Assembly (NCBI GenBank): GCA_022511385.1
Contig: JAFLRN010000016.1
Location: 1-50,735, forward strand
Source: Acetatifactor sp.
GTDB taxonomy: Bacteria > Bacillota > Clostridia > Lachnospirales > Lachnospiraceae
Direction: 5' to 3'
DNA: 50,735 bases
In this document: piece by piece, positions 34,087 through 42,105 of the stretch
How the letters are laid out: each line of letters begins with the position of its first letter
Position numbering within the stretch: the first letter of the stretch is position 1
Translations under genes and position numbers: made by a program
Notes under the pieces: generated by a model
Database searches by the model: none
What the model saw: only the letters and a program-made list of their open reading frames with translations
Told to the model about the DNA's origin: nothing

Positions 34087-35589
34087 CTATGCCAGATCAT
34101 CAATGCATTCGTACATCCATCTGTCTTTGAACACCTTAACGCGCACACTCCCCACCTCGCAGCTGAGCAGGGTGTCCTGCAGGCGCTTGCCGGGGTAGCC
34201 ACGCAGCTGCACGCCCTCCTTGTAGACTGTCGTGTACGCTGCTCGTGCGTACACCGCAGCCTGTGCGGAGACAAAGACCACCTTGGGATTGATATAGCGG
34301 ATGAATGTGTCGCTGACCGACCCATGGAAGTGATGATTTGCGTAGAAATAGTCGCACTTGAGGAAGCTCTTCTCCCCACGTGCTTCCCACAGTCCCAGCA
34401 TGCGTTCCTCAACATTGGCATAATTGTCCGCAGCGTGATGGTAGCGGAACCCGCCGTAAACCACCGCAAGAGATGTCGAGCTGTTGTTCTCGTCGGTCAT
34501 ATCGATCGTCTGACGGCCTGACTCGTCCAGCCGGCTGTTGAGGACGGTGACCTCCACTCCACCCAGGTCCCATATCCGGTCCAGTCGGTCGAAGGGTCGT
34601 ACCATGCGGCTGTCCAGATAGCCGAATTGCGAAAGATAGGGATAACGCTCCGGTGCATCCGCCGTAAGGGACTGCTCCACCACCGCCATGTCCGGTTTCC
34701 GCAAACCGTTCTGCGCCAGAATATCCTCCAGCATGCCGTCGTGGTCGTCATGGAAATGGGTCAGGAGATAGTAGTCGACATGGATCCCGTTCCGCGCAAG
34801 GTACGGCAGGACGATGTCCCGGGCACATTCCTCCTTGCCAGAGTCAATCAGAAGATGCCTGCCATTAGGCAGTGAGAGCAGCGTCGCACTGCCGTGATGG
34901 ACGTTGAAGTTCAGTATTTCAAGCGGCGCCTTTTCGTCCTTCTCCTTCACCGTCAGCGTATACGGCAGTTCCCGCCCATCGTCGAGTATGATATACAGCG
35001 TATGTTTCCCCACGGGCAGGATGGACAGCGCCTGTGGAGACAGGATGAGTTCACTGCGGATGAGCGCATCGCCCTGCAGCAGATCCTCCGCCCGCGACGG
35101 ACGCATCGTAAATGGCAGGGTTCCGCCGTCCCAGCGGATCTCAGACGGTGTCCGGTCGTAGTGCAGCAGGTGGATCTTCAGATGGCGCGGCCTGTCGAGG
35201 CAGCAGATGTCATTCGTCGGCGACACCGCGTACGGCAGCGGCGCGGGCGCATCTGAGTAGCGCAGACGATAAAAGGTACCGCTGCCGTAGCTCCCATTCA
35301 TATCAACTGAATTTTTTCCCGCAAAGAGGTAGATAAATGTCTTCGTCTCCCGCTGTACTTTGGGAAAGCCCACTCTGTAGCGAATGGACGATCCGTCCGT
35401 ACCAATGACGATGATGTCATGCCATGCATCCCCATATACCAGATCACAGTCGAACACAAACGAGTAGTAGCCGGGTACATCGGCGTACACGGTAAATCGC
35501 GCCGCACTCTTCGCTGTAAAAAACACACCTTCCCCGCGTATCTCGCAGTCGGTCAGACTGTCTGCGTTTTGAAACAGGATTTCTTTCAT
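34087..35589 (-). CDS. Metallo-beta-lactamase-fold hydrolase with large N-terminal domain
   Basis: A 500-residue protein. The second half, from about residue 225, is an MBL fold of the ComEC-like branch: ILNFNVHHGSATLLSLPNG, LLIDSGKE, the metal motif LTHFHDDHDG, NSSTSLAVVYGGFRYHHAAD and YANHHFHGS. The first 220 residues are a beta-rich region I do not recognise, possibly a sugar- or ligand-binding module. No signal peptide or membrane helix is seen. Base composition is clearly GC-richer than both flanks, which suggests acquisition. GGGGGAG precedes the ATG. It lies 70 bases after a tRNA-Asn-like sequence. Nuclease or phosphodiesterase activity is possible but not shown. Confidence 0.75.
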   Translation of the reverse strand: MKEILFQNADSLTDCEIRGEGVFFTAKSAARFTVYADVPGYYSFVFDCDLVYGDAWHDIIVIGTDGSSIRYRVGFPKVQRETKTFIYLFAGKNSVDMNGSYGSGTFYRLRYSDAPAPLPYAVSPTNDICCLDRPRHLKIHLLHYDRTPSEIRWDGGTLPFTMRPSRAEDLLQGDALIRSELILSPQALSILPVGKHTLYIILDDGRELPYTLTVKEKDEKAPLEILNFNVHHGSATLLSLPNGRHLLIDSGKEECARDIVLPYLARNGIHVDYYLLTHFHDDHDGMLEDILAQNGLRKPDMAVVEQSLTADAPERYPYLSQFGYLDSRMVRPFDRLDRIWDLGGVEVTVLNSRLDESGRQTIDMTDENNSSTSLAVVYGGFRYHHAADNYANVEERMLGLWEARGEKSFLKCDYFYANHHFHGSVSDTFIRYINPKVVFVSAQAAVYARAAYTTVYKEGVQLRGYPGKRLQDTLLSCEVGSVRVKVFKDRWMYECIDDLA

Positions 35590-35658
35590 AACCGGACTCC
35601 CCCAAATGATATGTTATCTCTCTTGCATTATAGCGGAATCGTCATCTCTTTGACTCTT

Positions 35659-35724
35659 TCCCCCAGAGCAGGGCCCGAACCTACAACAACTCGGTTAACA
35701 GCCGAGTGTTCTGCCATTGGGAGA
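35659..35724 (-). tRNA. tRNA-Asn(GUU)-like sequence with degenerate D-arm
   Basis: On the minus strand an Asn anticodon arm (CTCGG-CTGTTAA-CCGAG) and T-arm (GTAGG-TTCGGGC-CCTGC) are intact. Ends TCTCCCA and TGGGGGA can pair as a 7-bp acceptor helix, but then only 11 bases, not a full D-arm, lie before the anticodon stem and two extra bases follow the T-arm. It shares 19 bases, CACTCGGCTGTTAACCGAG, with the intact tRNA-Asn at 40747-40818. A pseudogene is most likely; a minimal tRNA-like RNA is an alternative. Confidence 0.6.
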
Positions 35725-35735
35725 TTCACATACTG

Positions 35736-36605
35736 TCAACATATCTGCGTTCCATATAGCAGAACAAACACTATGAGCGCACAGAGTCCGCACGATACCA
35801 ACAATATTTTGTCGGATAAAATCAGAGTAGTAGGGTCTGCTTCCGAACGTCCCAAGAACACCAGCAATAGATACCTTATTACTATGAACAGAACAATCGG
35901 CACCGTATAAACCAAATTCGTTTCCTGTGATATTGACCATAGAGAATAAAACGCCATAGTCAATCCCGCGCACATGAAAACTATCCCGTTCAGAAAATTC
36001 ATTTCGTATATTTCCAGGACATCCCGGGTTCCTCCGACCCCGTAATTGTGAAGTTCTCCCCTACGTTTTCCAAACGCCATGAATAATGATAACGATACCA
36101 CCGTCAAAAACATCCAATCGGAAACGCCTGCCTCGACTATCGTTCCTCCCACCATCACACGTAATACAAAACCCGCTGCAATACAAAAGCAGTCAATAAC
36201 TACCTTGGTTTTTAGCCATTTTGAATATAAAATGTTTATGACGACATAAGTCAGTATCATTAAAAAAGAAGAAAGATTAACCGAAAGAGCCAGTCCAAAA
36301 CCTGCTATCATCAGACATATCAACAATACCCATGCGCAGGGAAACGAGATCTGTCCCGATGCGATCGGACGATTCTTTTTCACCGCGTGGCATCTGTCAT
36401 TTTCAACATCATTGATATCATTCAGCACATAAACCGCCGAAGATATGAAGCAAAAGGATAGGGCCAGAGTAACAGCCTGAATGAATTTGTTCCATTCGAA
36501 TAATTCCAGCGAAAATATAATTGCGAAAAAAACAAACAGGTTTTTCAGCCAACTGTTTATTCTCATTTGCTTTAGATAGATCCTGATCGATAACCCCTTT
36601 TTCAT
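35736..36605 (-). CDS. Polyprenyl-phosphate phosphoribosyltransferase (UbiA family)
   Basis: A 289-residue UbiA-type membrane enzyme with about eight helices. It resembles the decaprenyl-phosphate phosphoribosyltransferase of mycobacteria, which moves 5-phosphoribose from PRPP onto polyprenyl phosphate. Key blocks are YVLNDINDVENDRCHAVKKN with RPIASGQ (Asp-rich site), YSKWLKTKVVIDCFCIAAGF, and LFMAFGKRRGELHNYG, each matching that family. I start at MKKGLSIRI, with TAGGAG 7 bases before; two codons earlier is an alternative. It is the last gene of the four-gene operon. No DprE1/DprE2 epimerase genes are present here, so the product may stay as ribose, or the partners lie elsewhere. Confidence 0.85.
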   Translation of the reverse strand: MKKGLSIRIYLKQMRINSWLKNLFVFFAIIFSLELFEWNKFIQAVTLALSFCFISSAVYVLNDINDVENDRCHAVKKNRPIASGQISFPCAWVLLICLMIAGFGLALSVNLSSFLMILTYVVINILYSKWLKTKVVIDCFCIAAGFVLRVMVGGTIVEAGVSDWMFLTVVSLSLFMAFGKRRGELHNYGVGGTRDVLEIYEMNFLNGIVFMCAGLTMAFYSLWSISQETNLVYTVPIVLFIVIRYLLLVFLGRSEADPTTLILSDKILLVSCGLCALIVFVLLYGTQIC

Positions 36606-36654
36606 GCGCATCTCCTATATCTCTGCCCTTTGCGGACATTATATCATGACCCTG

Positions 36655-38268
36655 TCACGGTAACAACTGATAAAGTCTGATCTCGTAGCCGACTGCCGCT
36701 CCACGCAGATATCTGTAGACGCTCCTTGCCGAATACCAAATGTTTTGCAGTTCCAGGAAATGTGAGCTTGGCGTTTCCACCGTGAATAGATAAACCATAG
36801 CATAACGCTCGTCCAACCGTTTATAAAAGTTTGCGATCCATCCATATACCTCGGGATCGGCCTCCAGAAAAAGGTCGCGTTGTGCGGACGATGTCATTAC
36901 GAACATCGGACTACCGTATTTGGGTTTCCCAGGGTCTCCTTCTTCAAAATTTCCGAACGCTCCAAAAAATCCGCCCGGACTCAAAGGCGTGTTACAGTCG
37001 TATACAGTATTATTGACTGTTACACCCATTTCTGCAAATACCTCCTGTAGGATAATGCGGCTGTCCGGCGCCAGAAAACTGCCGCATACCGCTATGGACC
37101 CGGACAGCAAGCTGCATGCCGGTAATAAAATGAATACGGAATATGCGATCAAAATAGTGGGGAGTGTTTTTTTCAAAAGTCCCTGCAGATCCTCTAAGAT
37201 ATAAAATACTCCTACAGCCCCAAACAAAAGTCCCGCCGCATAAATTGGCAATGTATAGCGTTCAAAATGGAGAGATATTGTAGAAATAGGCACTATATAT
37301 GCCAGAAAACTCAACAGAATGATCGTCGGCTTCACGTTCTTCCGAAATGATTTCACAATCCCGTAAAAACTGCTCCCTGTAAGCAGCAGACCAAAGTGTA
37401 CCCCCGTAGTTTTAAAATAAAAAAGCAGCTTTCCTCCAAAGTTAAGATCGTCTGCACCTATATGATATGATTGATTCTGTCCTGCTATCGCCTCTAAAAC
37501 GGTTCTAAAATCAACCAGTAATATGGGGGAAACTGCCATGATTCCAAGAATGAAAAAGAAGATTGCCAAACATCCGTTTTTTATGATCACCACGGGTTTT
37601 TTTATGTGCGTTACGCATACGGCAACAGCGATAATGACACAACCATAAGCCCCGGGGTACTTTTCACAGGTGGCCAGCGCCGTAAAGAAAGACATCCAAA
37701 ACAGCCACGATACAGAAGGTTTTCTCTGATAGCATAGCGCTGCCCATAACACGCTCATCAGAAAAAACAGGAGCGGTATATCCGGTGTAATATAATGAGA
37801 ATGTTCGATGAACGAAGGGAATACCGCAAAAAGCAGGGCTGCAAATAAAGCCTGCTTCCTGCCCCAAGAAAGGCCGATAAGGTAAGCCAAAATAACCGTA
37901 CCCACACCAAAAAGTGCAGTCAGGACACGGGACGCTGTGGTAAACAGTGCAAAGTTCTCGTTATAATTGAGGGCAAAATCGTTTTGTCCCTGTGGTGCAA
38001 AATACAGTTCCTGTATCCCTATATATAAAAGGGTATTCATTTTAATCATAACATGGTTCGGCCTATAGTATTGATGCACTTCAAAGTCACGATTTAGGGC
38101 ATTCTGATAAGCCGCCCCAAAAACAATCCCCTCGTCCGGATGCAGATTATCATGTGGCATTCCCCATCCTGCGCCCACCAAACGCAGGATCACAGCTGCG
38201 GTAAATATGAGGGCTAGTACCAAAAAGTACCGGCGGTCGAATTTTTCTTTTAATACTGTAAGATTCAT
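36655..38268 (-). CDS. GT39/PMT-type membrane glycosyltransferase
   Basis: A 537-residue GT-C membrane protein with about ten helices in the first 370 residues. The first loop carries WGMPHDNLHPDEGIVFGAAY, with the Asp-Glu typical of polyprenyl-phosphate-sugar-dependent transferases, and EHSHYITPDIPLLFFLM matches the PMT-type second motif. The last 130 residues form a soluble extracytoplasmic domain. It should transfer a sugar from a lipid carrier to a protein, lipid or wall polymer. AGGAGGT precedes the ATG. It is 18 bases after the methyltransferase and 49 bases before the UbiA gene, whose product is a plausible source of its donor. Confidence 0.8.
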   Translation of the reverse strand: MNLTVLKEKFDRRYFLVLALIFTAAVILRLVGAGWGMPHDNLHPDEGIVFGAAYQNALNRDFEVHQYYRPNHVMIKMNTLLYIGIQELYFAPQGQNDFALNYNENFALFTTASRVLTALFGVGTVILAYLIGLSWGRKQALFAALLFAVFPSFIEHSHYITPDIPLLFFLMSVLWAALCYQRKPSVSWLFWMSFFTALATCEKYPGAYGCVIIAVAVCVTHIKKPVVIIKNGCLAIFFFILGIMAVSPILLVDFRTVLEAIAGQNQSYHIGADDLNFGGKLLFYFKTTGVHFGLLLTGSSFYGIVKSFRKNVKPTIILLSFLAYIVPISTISLHFERYTLPIYAAGLLFGAVGVFYILEDLQGLLKKTLPTILIAYSVFILLPACSLLSGSIAVCGSFLAPDSRIILQEVFAEMGVTVNNTVYDCNTPLSPGGFFGAFGNFEEGDPGKPKYGSPMFVMTSSAQRDLFLEADPEVYGWIANFYKRLDERYAMVYLFTVETPSSHFLELQNIWYSARSVYRYLRGAAVGYEIRLYQLLP

Positions 38269-38286
38269 TTTTATACCTCCTGTTTA

Positions 38287-38871
38287 TCACAGATTGCGCA
38301 TTGCAATAATCAAAAAATGTGGATACCACAACTTTGGAATGTCATAACGTCTAATGTCATAACCCTTTCTTTCCAGTAACATTTCGATTTGCTGGGGATT
38401 CACATTATGAACAACCTCGTGATTGATAAGAAGATCATGCAACTTATTCATCATATTCCCAATCTTTTTTCTGCAATCTATGTCCTTGATTACGATATAT
38501 TTGTATTCCGTGTACTCTATGCTCTCAAGCACTCGTCTTCGCATAGAATTATCCAAATGGTGCATTACATCACACATCCACAGCATATCTGGTTTTGGAT
38601 TATCTTCTATACATGAACTGTAATCATTGTACATTAGAATGTCCTGATGTCCAGATGATTGCCCGATCTTATAATACGTATCCACCGCAAGACAGCGAAC
38701 TCCATATTGTGATACAAGCCATTTTGACCAATATAATGTTCCAGCGCCTAAATCCACAATATTCTCAGACAGTTCCGGGATAGAATGTATTACATGTTCT
38801 TTAATCTTTTCCGTCGGAAGCACTAATTTTCTCCCGATACGCCGAAATGCAGCAAATGCATCAGAAAACAT
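38287..38871 (-). CDS. Class I SAM-dependent methyltransferase
   Basis: A 194-residue Rossmann methyltransferase. The SAM loop is NIVDLGAGTLYWSKWL, followed by RCLAVDTYYK (acidic residue after strand 2) and PDMLWMCDVMHHLDN, the usual motif after strand 4. No membrane helix. Substrate unknown; in this operon a polyprenyl-linked sugar or an early lipid intermediate is possible. GGAGGTG precedes the ATG by 7 bases. It begins 6 bases after the preceding membrane protein gene and is probably translationally coupled with it. Confidence 0.8.
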   Translation of the reverse strand: MFSDAFAAFRRIGRKLVLPTEKIKEHVIHSIPELSENIVDLGAGTLYWSKWLVSQYGVRCLAVDTYYKIGQSSGHQDILMYNDYSSCIEDNPKPDMLWMCDVMHHLDNSMRRRVLESIEYTEYKYIVIKDIDCRKKIGNMMNKLHDLLINHEVVHNVNPQQIEMLLERKGYDIRRYDIPKLWYPHFLIIAMRNL

Positions 38872-38877
38872 TTAGAT

Positions 38878-40539
38878 TCACCTCCCTAAACGTGCTTCGG
38901 TGCTCTCACCATTCAATATACACGACTCCAAATTTCCGCATATTCCTATAAAAGCAAGCGGCAGCATCAAATAAAACGGCCACGCATAACGAAATGACGA
39001 CATGGGCGAAAGTATCATGATGCCGTATTGTGCGATCAGAGGCAAAAAAAGAGGTAAAACTTTTGTAAAAAAGCCCCGTTTTTTCCACGCCAGTGCCAGC
39101 GCATAGAGCAAAAACCAAAGCGTGAATCCGGGTACAAAAAACAACCTCAAAACAGGAGTTTCCCGCCAAAAATCAGAACTGCAGACACTCTCATAATACT
39201 TCTTCAAAATATGTGAATCCCATATGCTTTTACGTTCCAAAGGTTCCACAAACGCCTCCGGAGAATAATTCTCGTACATAACATATGAGTACTTATAATA
39301 ACCGGGATACCAATAACCCAGTGTGTTGGATAAAAAAGCCACTACATATTCTTTTGAAAACTGTCCTCCAATCTGTAAATAAAATCTCCAAAAAGCAATC
39401 GGATCCTCGTCATAATCAATAGAAATAAAACAATTTTTGGCGGGATCCGCCCAGAAAGGGTTATAACGCTCGGGCTGCCAGTCCATCCAAGCCAGATCAG
39501 TAATATAATATTTCATCTTTTCTGTTTGTTCGCTTGTCAGTTCATCCGTTTTCATGACAGCGACGCGCTGCATCTGCTGTATGGGTACACTCAACGCCTC
39601 CCGCACTTCGCCCTGGGCTATACCAAACGCAGCAAAAACAGGCCCGGTATAGATTTTGTACATAAAGACCGGCAACAAAACTACTGTTATGAGGGCAATA
39701 TACGCTTTTGCCTTCTTGATTTTGGAAATCCTCAATATAAACAAAGCTACAAAGCAGAATATATAGATGTGAATGCCATTATTCCTGAATGCGCACATTA
39801 AGAAACTGATAACTGGTAAAACAAATAAATTTTGTTTTCGCTGAGAATATTCTGATGGGTCAGTTGCAATCTCCGTAAAATGGCAGGCAAACAATATAAG
39901 AAATGCAGCATGCAGGCTGTCCTTTATCATTGTTACGGACAGGCATGCATTCATAAACCAAATTGCTGAGAACAGCGCGGTAAGCATGACTATCAGAATC
40001 GGAACATTCTTTTTCTTCAACAAAAAGACTAAACGGGCAAGGGCGTAACTCAAAATCAACATTTGCAAAAGCGACAGCAAACCGATTCCAGACTCATAAT
40101 TATGAAAAACAGTGTCTCCTAATTTCATAAAGATTCGTATGAGCCATGTATGTAAGACAGGATGATGATTATTCGTAATCTCGCCGAGAGCGCTGCCGAC
40201 CTGCGATATCATATCATAAGACAAAACGCCCGGGTATAAGATGAGATAGGCAGGTATCCATGACACAAAAAGGAAAGCCCAAACAAGTAAAAAAAGTTTG
40301 CGCTTCCCAACTTTGTCAAGATACTGGGATATACGTCCGTTTCCTGTGCATAAACGCAGCTTCGGTATAGCAAAAAAAAGGAAAAAGTTAAATACCAAAC
40401 ATAATGTGAAACACAATACAAAGGGAAAAATCAGCGCCTGATCAAATTTTATATCCTGAGCCGCTATCATAGGCCCTACCACTATATAAGCAATACTGTA
40501 ACAAAAAGCAAGAAAAACGGCAAAGAGCACATTTATCAT
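38878..40539 (-). CDS. Polytopic membrane protein, GT-C-like (DUF6020-type)
   Basis: A 553-residue membrane protein with about twelve helices. The first large loop has SYDMISQVGSALGEITNNHHPVLHTWLI, the pattern of the DUF6020-type GT-C proteins that I recall, where an Asp and paired His lie near the active site. A soluble loop at about 315-430 lies between membrane parts. It is likely a glycosyltransferase using a lipid-linked sugar, but no activity is known to me. GGAGGAACG precedes the ATG. It is the first gene of the four-gene operon, starting about 200 bases past tRNA-Asn. Composition is AT-richer than the neighbouring blocks. Confidence 0.65.
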   Translation of the reverse strand: MINVLFAVFLAFCYSIAYIVVGPMIAAQDIKFDQALIFPFVLCFTLCLVFNFFLFFAIPKLRLCTGNGRISQYLDKVGKRKLFLLVWAFLFVSWIPAYLILYPGVLSYDMISQVGSALGEITNNHHPVLHTWLIRIFMKLGDTVFHNYESGIGLLSLLQMLILSYALARLVFLLKKKNVPILIVMLTALFSAIWFMNACLSVTMIKDSLHAAFLILFACHFTEIATDPSEYSQRKQNLFVLPVISFLMCAFRNNGIHIYIFCFVALFILRISKIKKAKAYIALITVVLLPVFMYKIYTGPVFAAFGIAQGEVREALSVPIQQMQRVAVMKTDELTSEQTEKMKYYITDLAWMDWQPERYNPFWADPAKNCFISIDYDEDPIAFWRFYLQIGGQFSKEYVVAFLSNTLGYWYPGYYKYSYVMYENYSPEAFVEPLERKSIWDSHILKKYYESVCSSDFWRETPVLRLFFVPGFTLWFLLYALALAWKKRGFFTKVLPLFLPLIAQYGIMILSPMSSFRYAWPFYLMLPLAFIGICGNLESCILNGESTEARLGR

Positions 40540-40636
40540 TTCGTTCCTCCAATTTCACCTCAGTTAAGAGTCCTTGTATGCTCACACTCTTCCCGCCATG
40601 CGGTGCAATCCCGATCTGTTTTCGTTTCACATTTCT

Positions 40637-40656
40637 ATGCCTGTTTTTACAGGCAT
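40637..40656. other. Small perfect hairpin before the membrane-glycan operon
   Basis: ATGCCTGT (40637-40644) pairs with ACAGGCAT (40649-40656). It lies between the tRNA-Asn terminator and the operon start and could sit in the 5' untranslated region. Confidence 0.4.
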
Positions 40657-40707
40657 TTGCTTTATCCCAGCTCTTTTTCCATAGGAAGGACAGGAAATTT
40701 CTCCTTG

Positions 40708-40743
40708 TAAAAAGCCTGTAAACACTGGTGTTTACGGGCTTTA
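40708..40743 (-). terminator. Terminator of tRNA-Asn
   Basis: AAGCCTGTAAACA and TGTTTACGGGCTT pair with one G-T around a 4-base loop; TTTTTAC follows on the minus strand. Confidence 0.75.
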
Positions 40744-40746
40744 TAG

Positions 40747-40818
40747 CTCCCCGAGTTGGGCTCGAACCAACAACCCCTCGGTTAACAGCCGAGTGCTCTA
40801 CCATTGAGCTATCGAGGA
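40747..40818 (-). tRNA. tRNA-Asn (anticodon GTT)
   Basis: A regular cloverleaf: acceptor TCCTCGA/TCGGGGA, D-arm GCTC/GAGC, anticodon stem CTCGG/CCGAG with CTGTTAA, T-arm GTTGG/CCAAC with TTCGAGC. CCA not encoded. Confidence 0.95.
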
Positions 40819-41016
40819 ATAGATATATTTTTTTAACTATTCATTAGTATAGTGGCATATTTTTCCAATGTCAAGTATTTCTGCAAAAGAAATCTTCGTC
40901 GGAGAACGTCAGAAAAAGACTCCTGTCAACCCACACTGACAGTATTTGCAGACACAGATAATTTTATGCAAAGTTTCAGCAACATCGCTCCCACTTTACC
41001 GCAACATGGTTCACAA

Positions 41017-42105
41017 CTACAATAACCCGCACTCTATAAACAGATCACTGCCAGGTCTGATCTCTTTCCCGCTGAAATTGACAAAGAACAGTGTACTTTC
41101 AAAGCTTAGGGTCCGAATTCGGTCAAATACCTCTCCCTTTGCCGGGTTTTCGTTTGGGAGTCCTATCACAAGCATATCCGTATTATGCCTTATCTCCCTG
41201 GATATCTTATACAAAAAATATTTATATATTCCCAAATCATTATTCTCCGCTAAGAAAAGAGCAAGCTGAGGGAAATCCAAAACTTTATTTTCCTCGGGAA
41301 AGGGCACGTATCCCAGAAGCTGAGTCAGCTTATTCACCCTTCTCATGTAATTTAGCGGCCTATTGTATTTTGACACTATATACTGCCTGTGTCCAGTCTG
41401 GTTCCACAATGCGGTAAAAGCAACGATTCTTTGATCTCTCTCCAACAAAAAACAATCTTCTATCTTCAGGTCATAAAAATCCTTCTCCAAGTGGCTAACC
41501 TTCGGAAAAAAGTTATGTTTTCTGCCTTCACGATTTAAAAATCCACAAATTTCGGTCAGATCCTTCTGAGACGCCCTGCGGAAAATGAGACCGTCATCCA
41601 CCAGTTTCCATCGCTTTCTGGCAATTGCCCTGGGATTCATCACATAGGTGGTATAATCGCATACCTTCTCCCAGAGGGGAATATTCTGCCTCTTTCGCTG
41701 AAAATATTTCATGAACAGTTCATTGTCAGCCAGGATAGAACAGTAAAACACATCACAGGAAACATACTTCCTGGCCTCCAACAGCATTTTCATCCAGTTC
41801 AGTTGCCCTTTAAACTCAGGTCGCTTCCTGATGCCGCCCAGATAGCCCACGGAGCAGCTTTCACCATTCAGGTAATAGTCCCGGATGACACAAGCCCCCT
41901 GCATCACGATCCTGCCGTTCTCATCCCTGACAATCCCAATCTCGACCTTATCGCTTTCTTTCTTATACGACAAATATGCATCCGGCCGCCTGGTGTACAA
42001 CAGCTCAAAAACGCCCTTGGAGGGCAGAGCCTCAATGATCTCCAGCATCTCTTTTCCGTCTTTTTCAGAAGCCCGCTCTATCTTATATTCCATGCCCACC
42101 GCCAC
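41017..42105 (-). CDS. GNAT-like acetyltransferase associated with radical SAM array
   Basis: A 362-residue protein that looks like a double GNAT domain. The N-terminal half has YKIERASEKDGKEMLEII and CSVGYLGGIRKRPEFKGQLN, the strand-4 and acetyl-CoA region; the second half has GLIFRRASQKDLTEICGFLN and FLLERDQRIVAFTALWNQ. It may transfer acetyl or another acyl group. The GTG at 42105 directly follows the TGA of the preceding radical SAM gene; an ATG 12 bases on (MEYKIERA) is the alternative and has GGCGGTGGG ahead. Direct abutment argues for coupling with the array. It is the last gene of the array, and a weak hairpin at 40923-40942 may end the transcript. Confidence 0.7.
   Translation of the reverse strand: MAVGMEYKIERASEKDGKEMLEIIEALPSKGVFELLYTRRPDAYLSYKKESDKVEIGIVRDENGRIVMQGACVIRDYYLNGESCSVGYLGGIRKRPEFKGQLNWMKMLLEARKYVSCDVFYCSILADNELFMKYFQRKRQNIPLWEKVCDYTTYVMNPRAIARKRWKLVDDGLIFRRASQKDLTEICGFLNREGRKHNFFPKVSHLEKDFYDLKIEDCFLLERDQRIVAFTALWNQTGHRQYIVSKYNRPLNYMRRVNKLTQLLGYVPFPEENKVLDFPQLALFLAENNDLGIYKYFLYKISREIRHNTDMLVIGLPNENPAKGEVFDRIRTLSFESTLFFVNFSGKEIRPGSDLFIECGLL

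Noticed and set aside
35659..40818. The two tRNA-Asn sequences as attachment sites of an island holding the glycan operon
   Set aside because: Shared identity is limited to the anticodon arm, which any tRNA-Asn would have. The 3' ends differ, and no integrase lies between them. The operon may still be acquired, but this is not proof.
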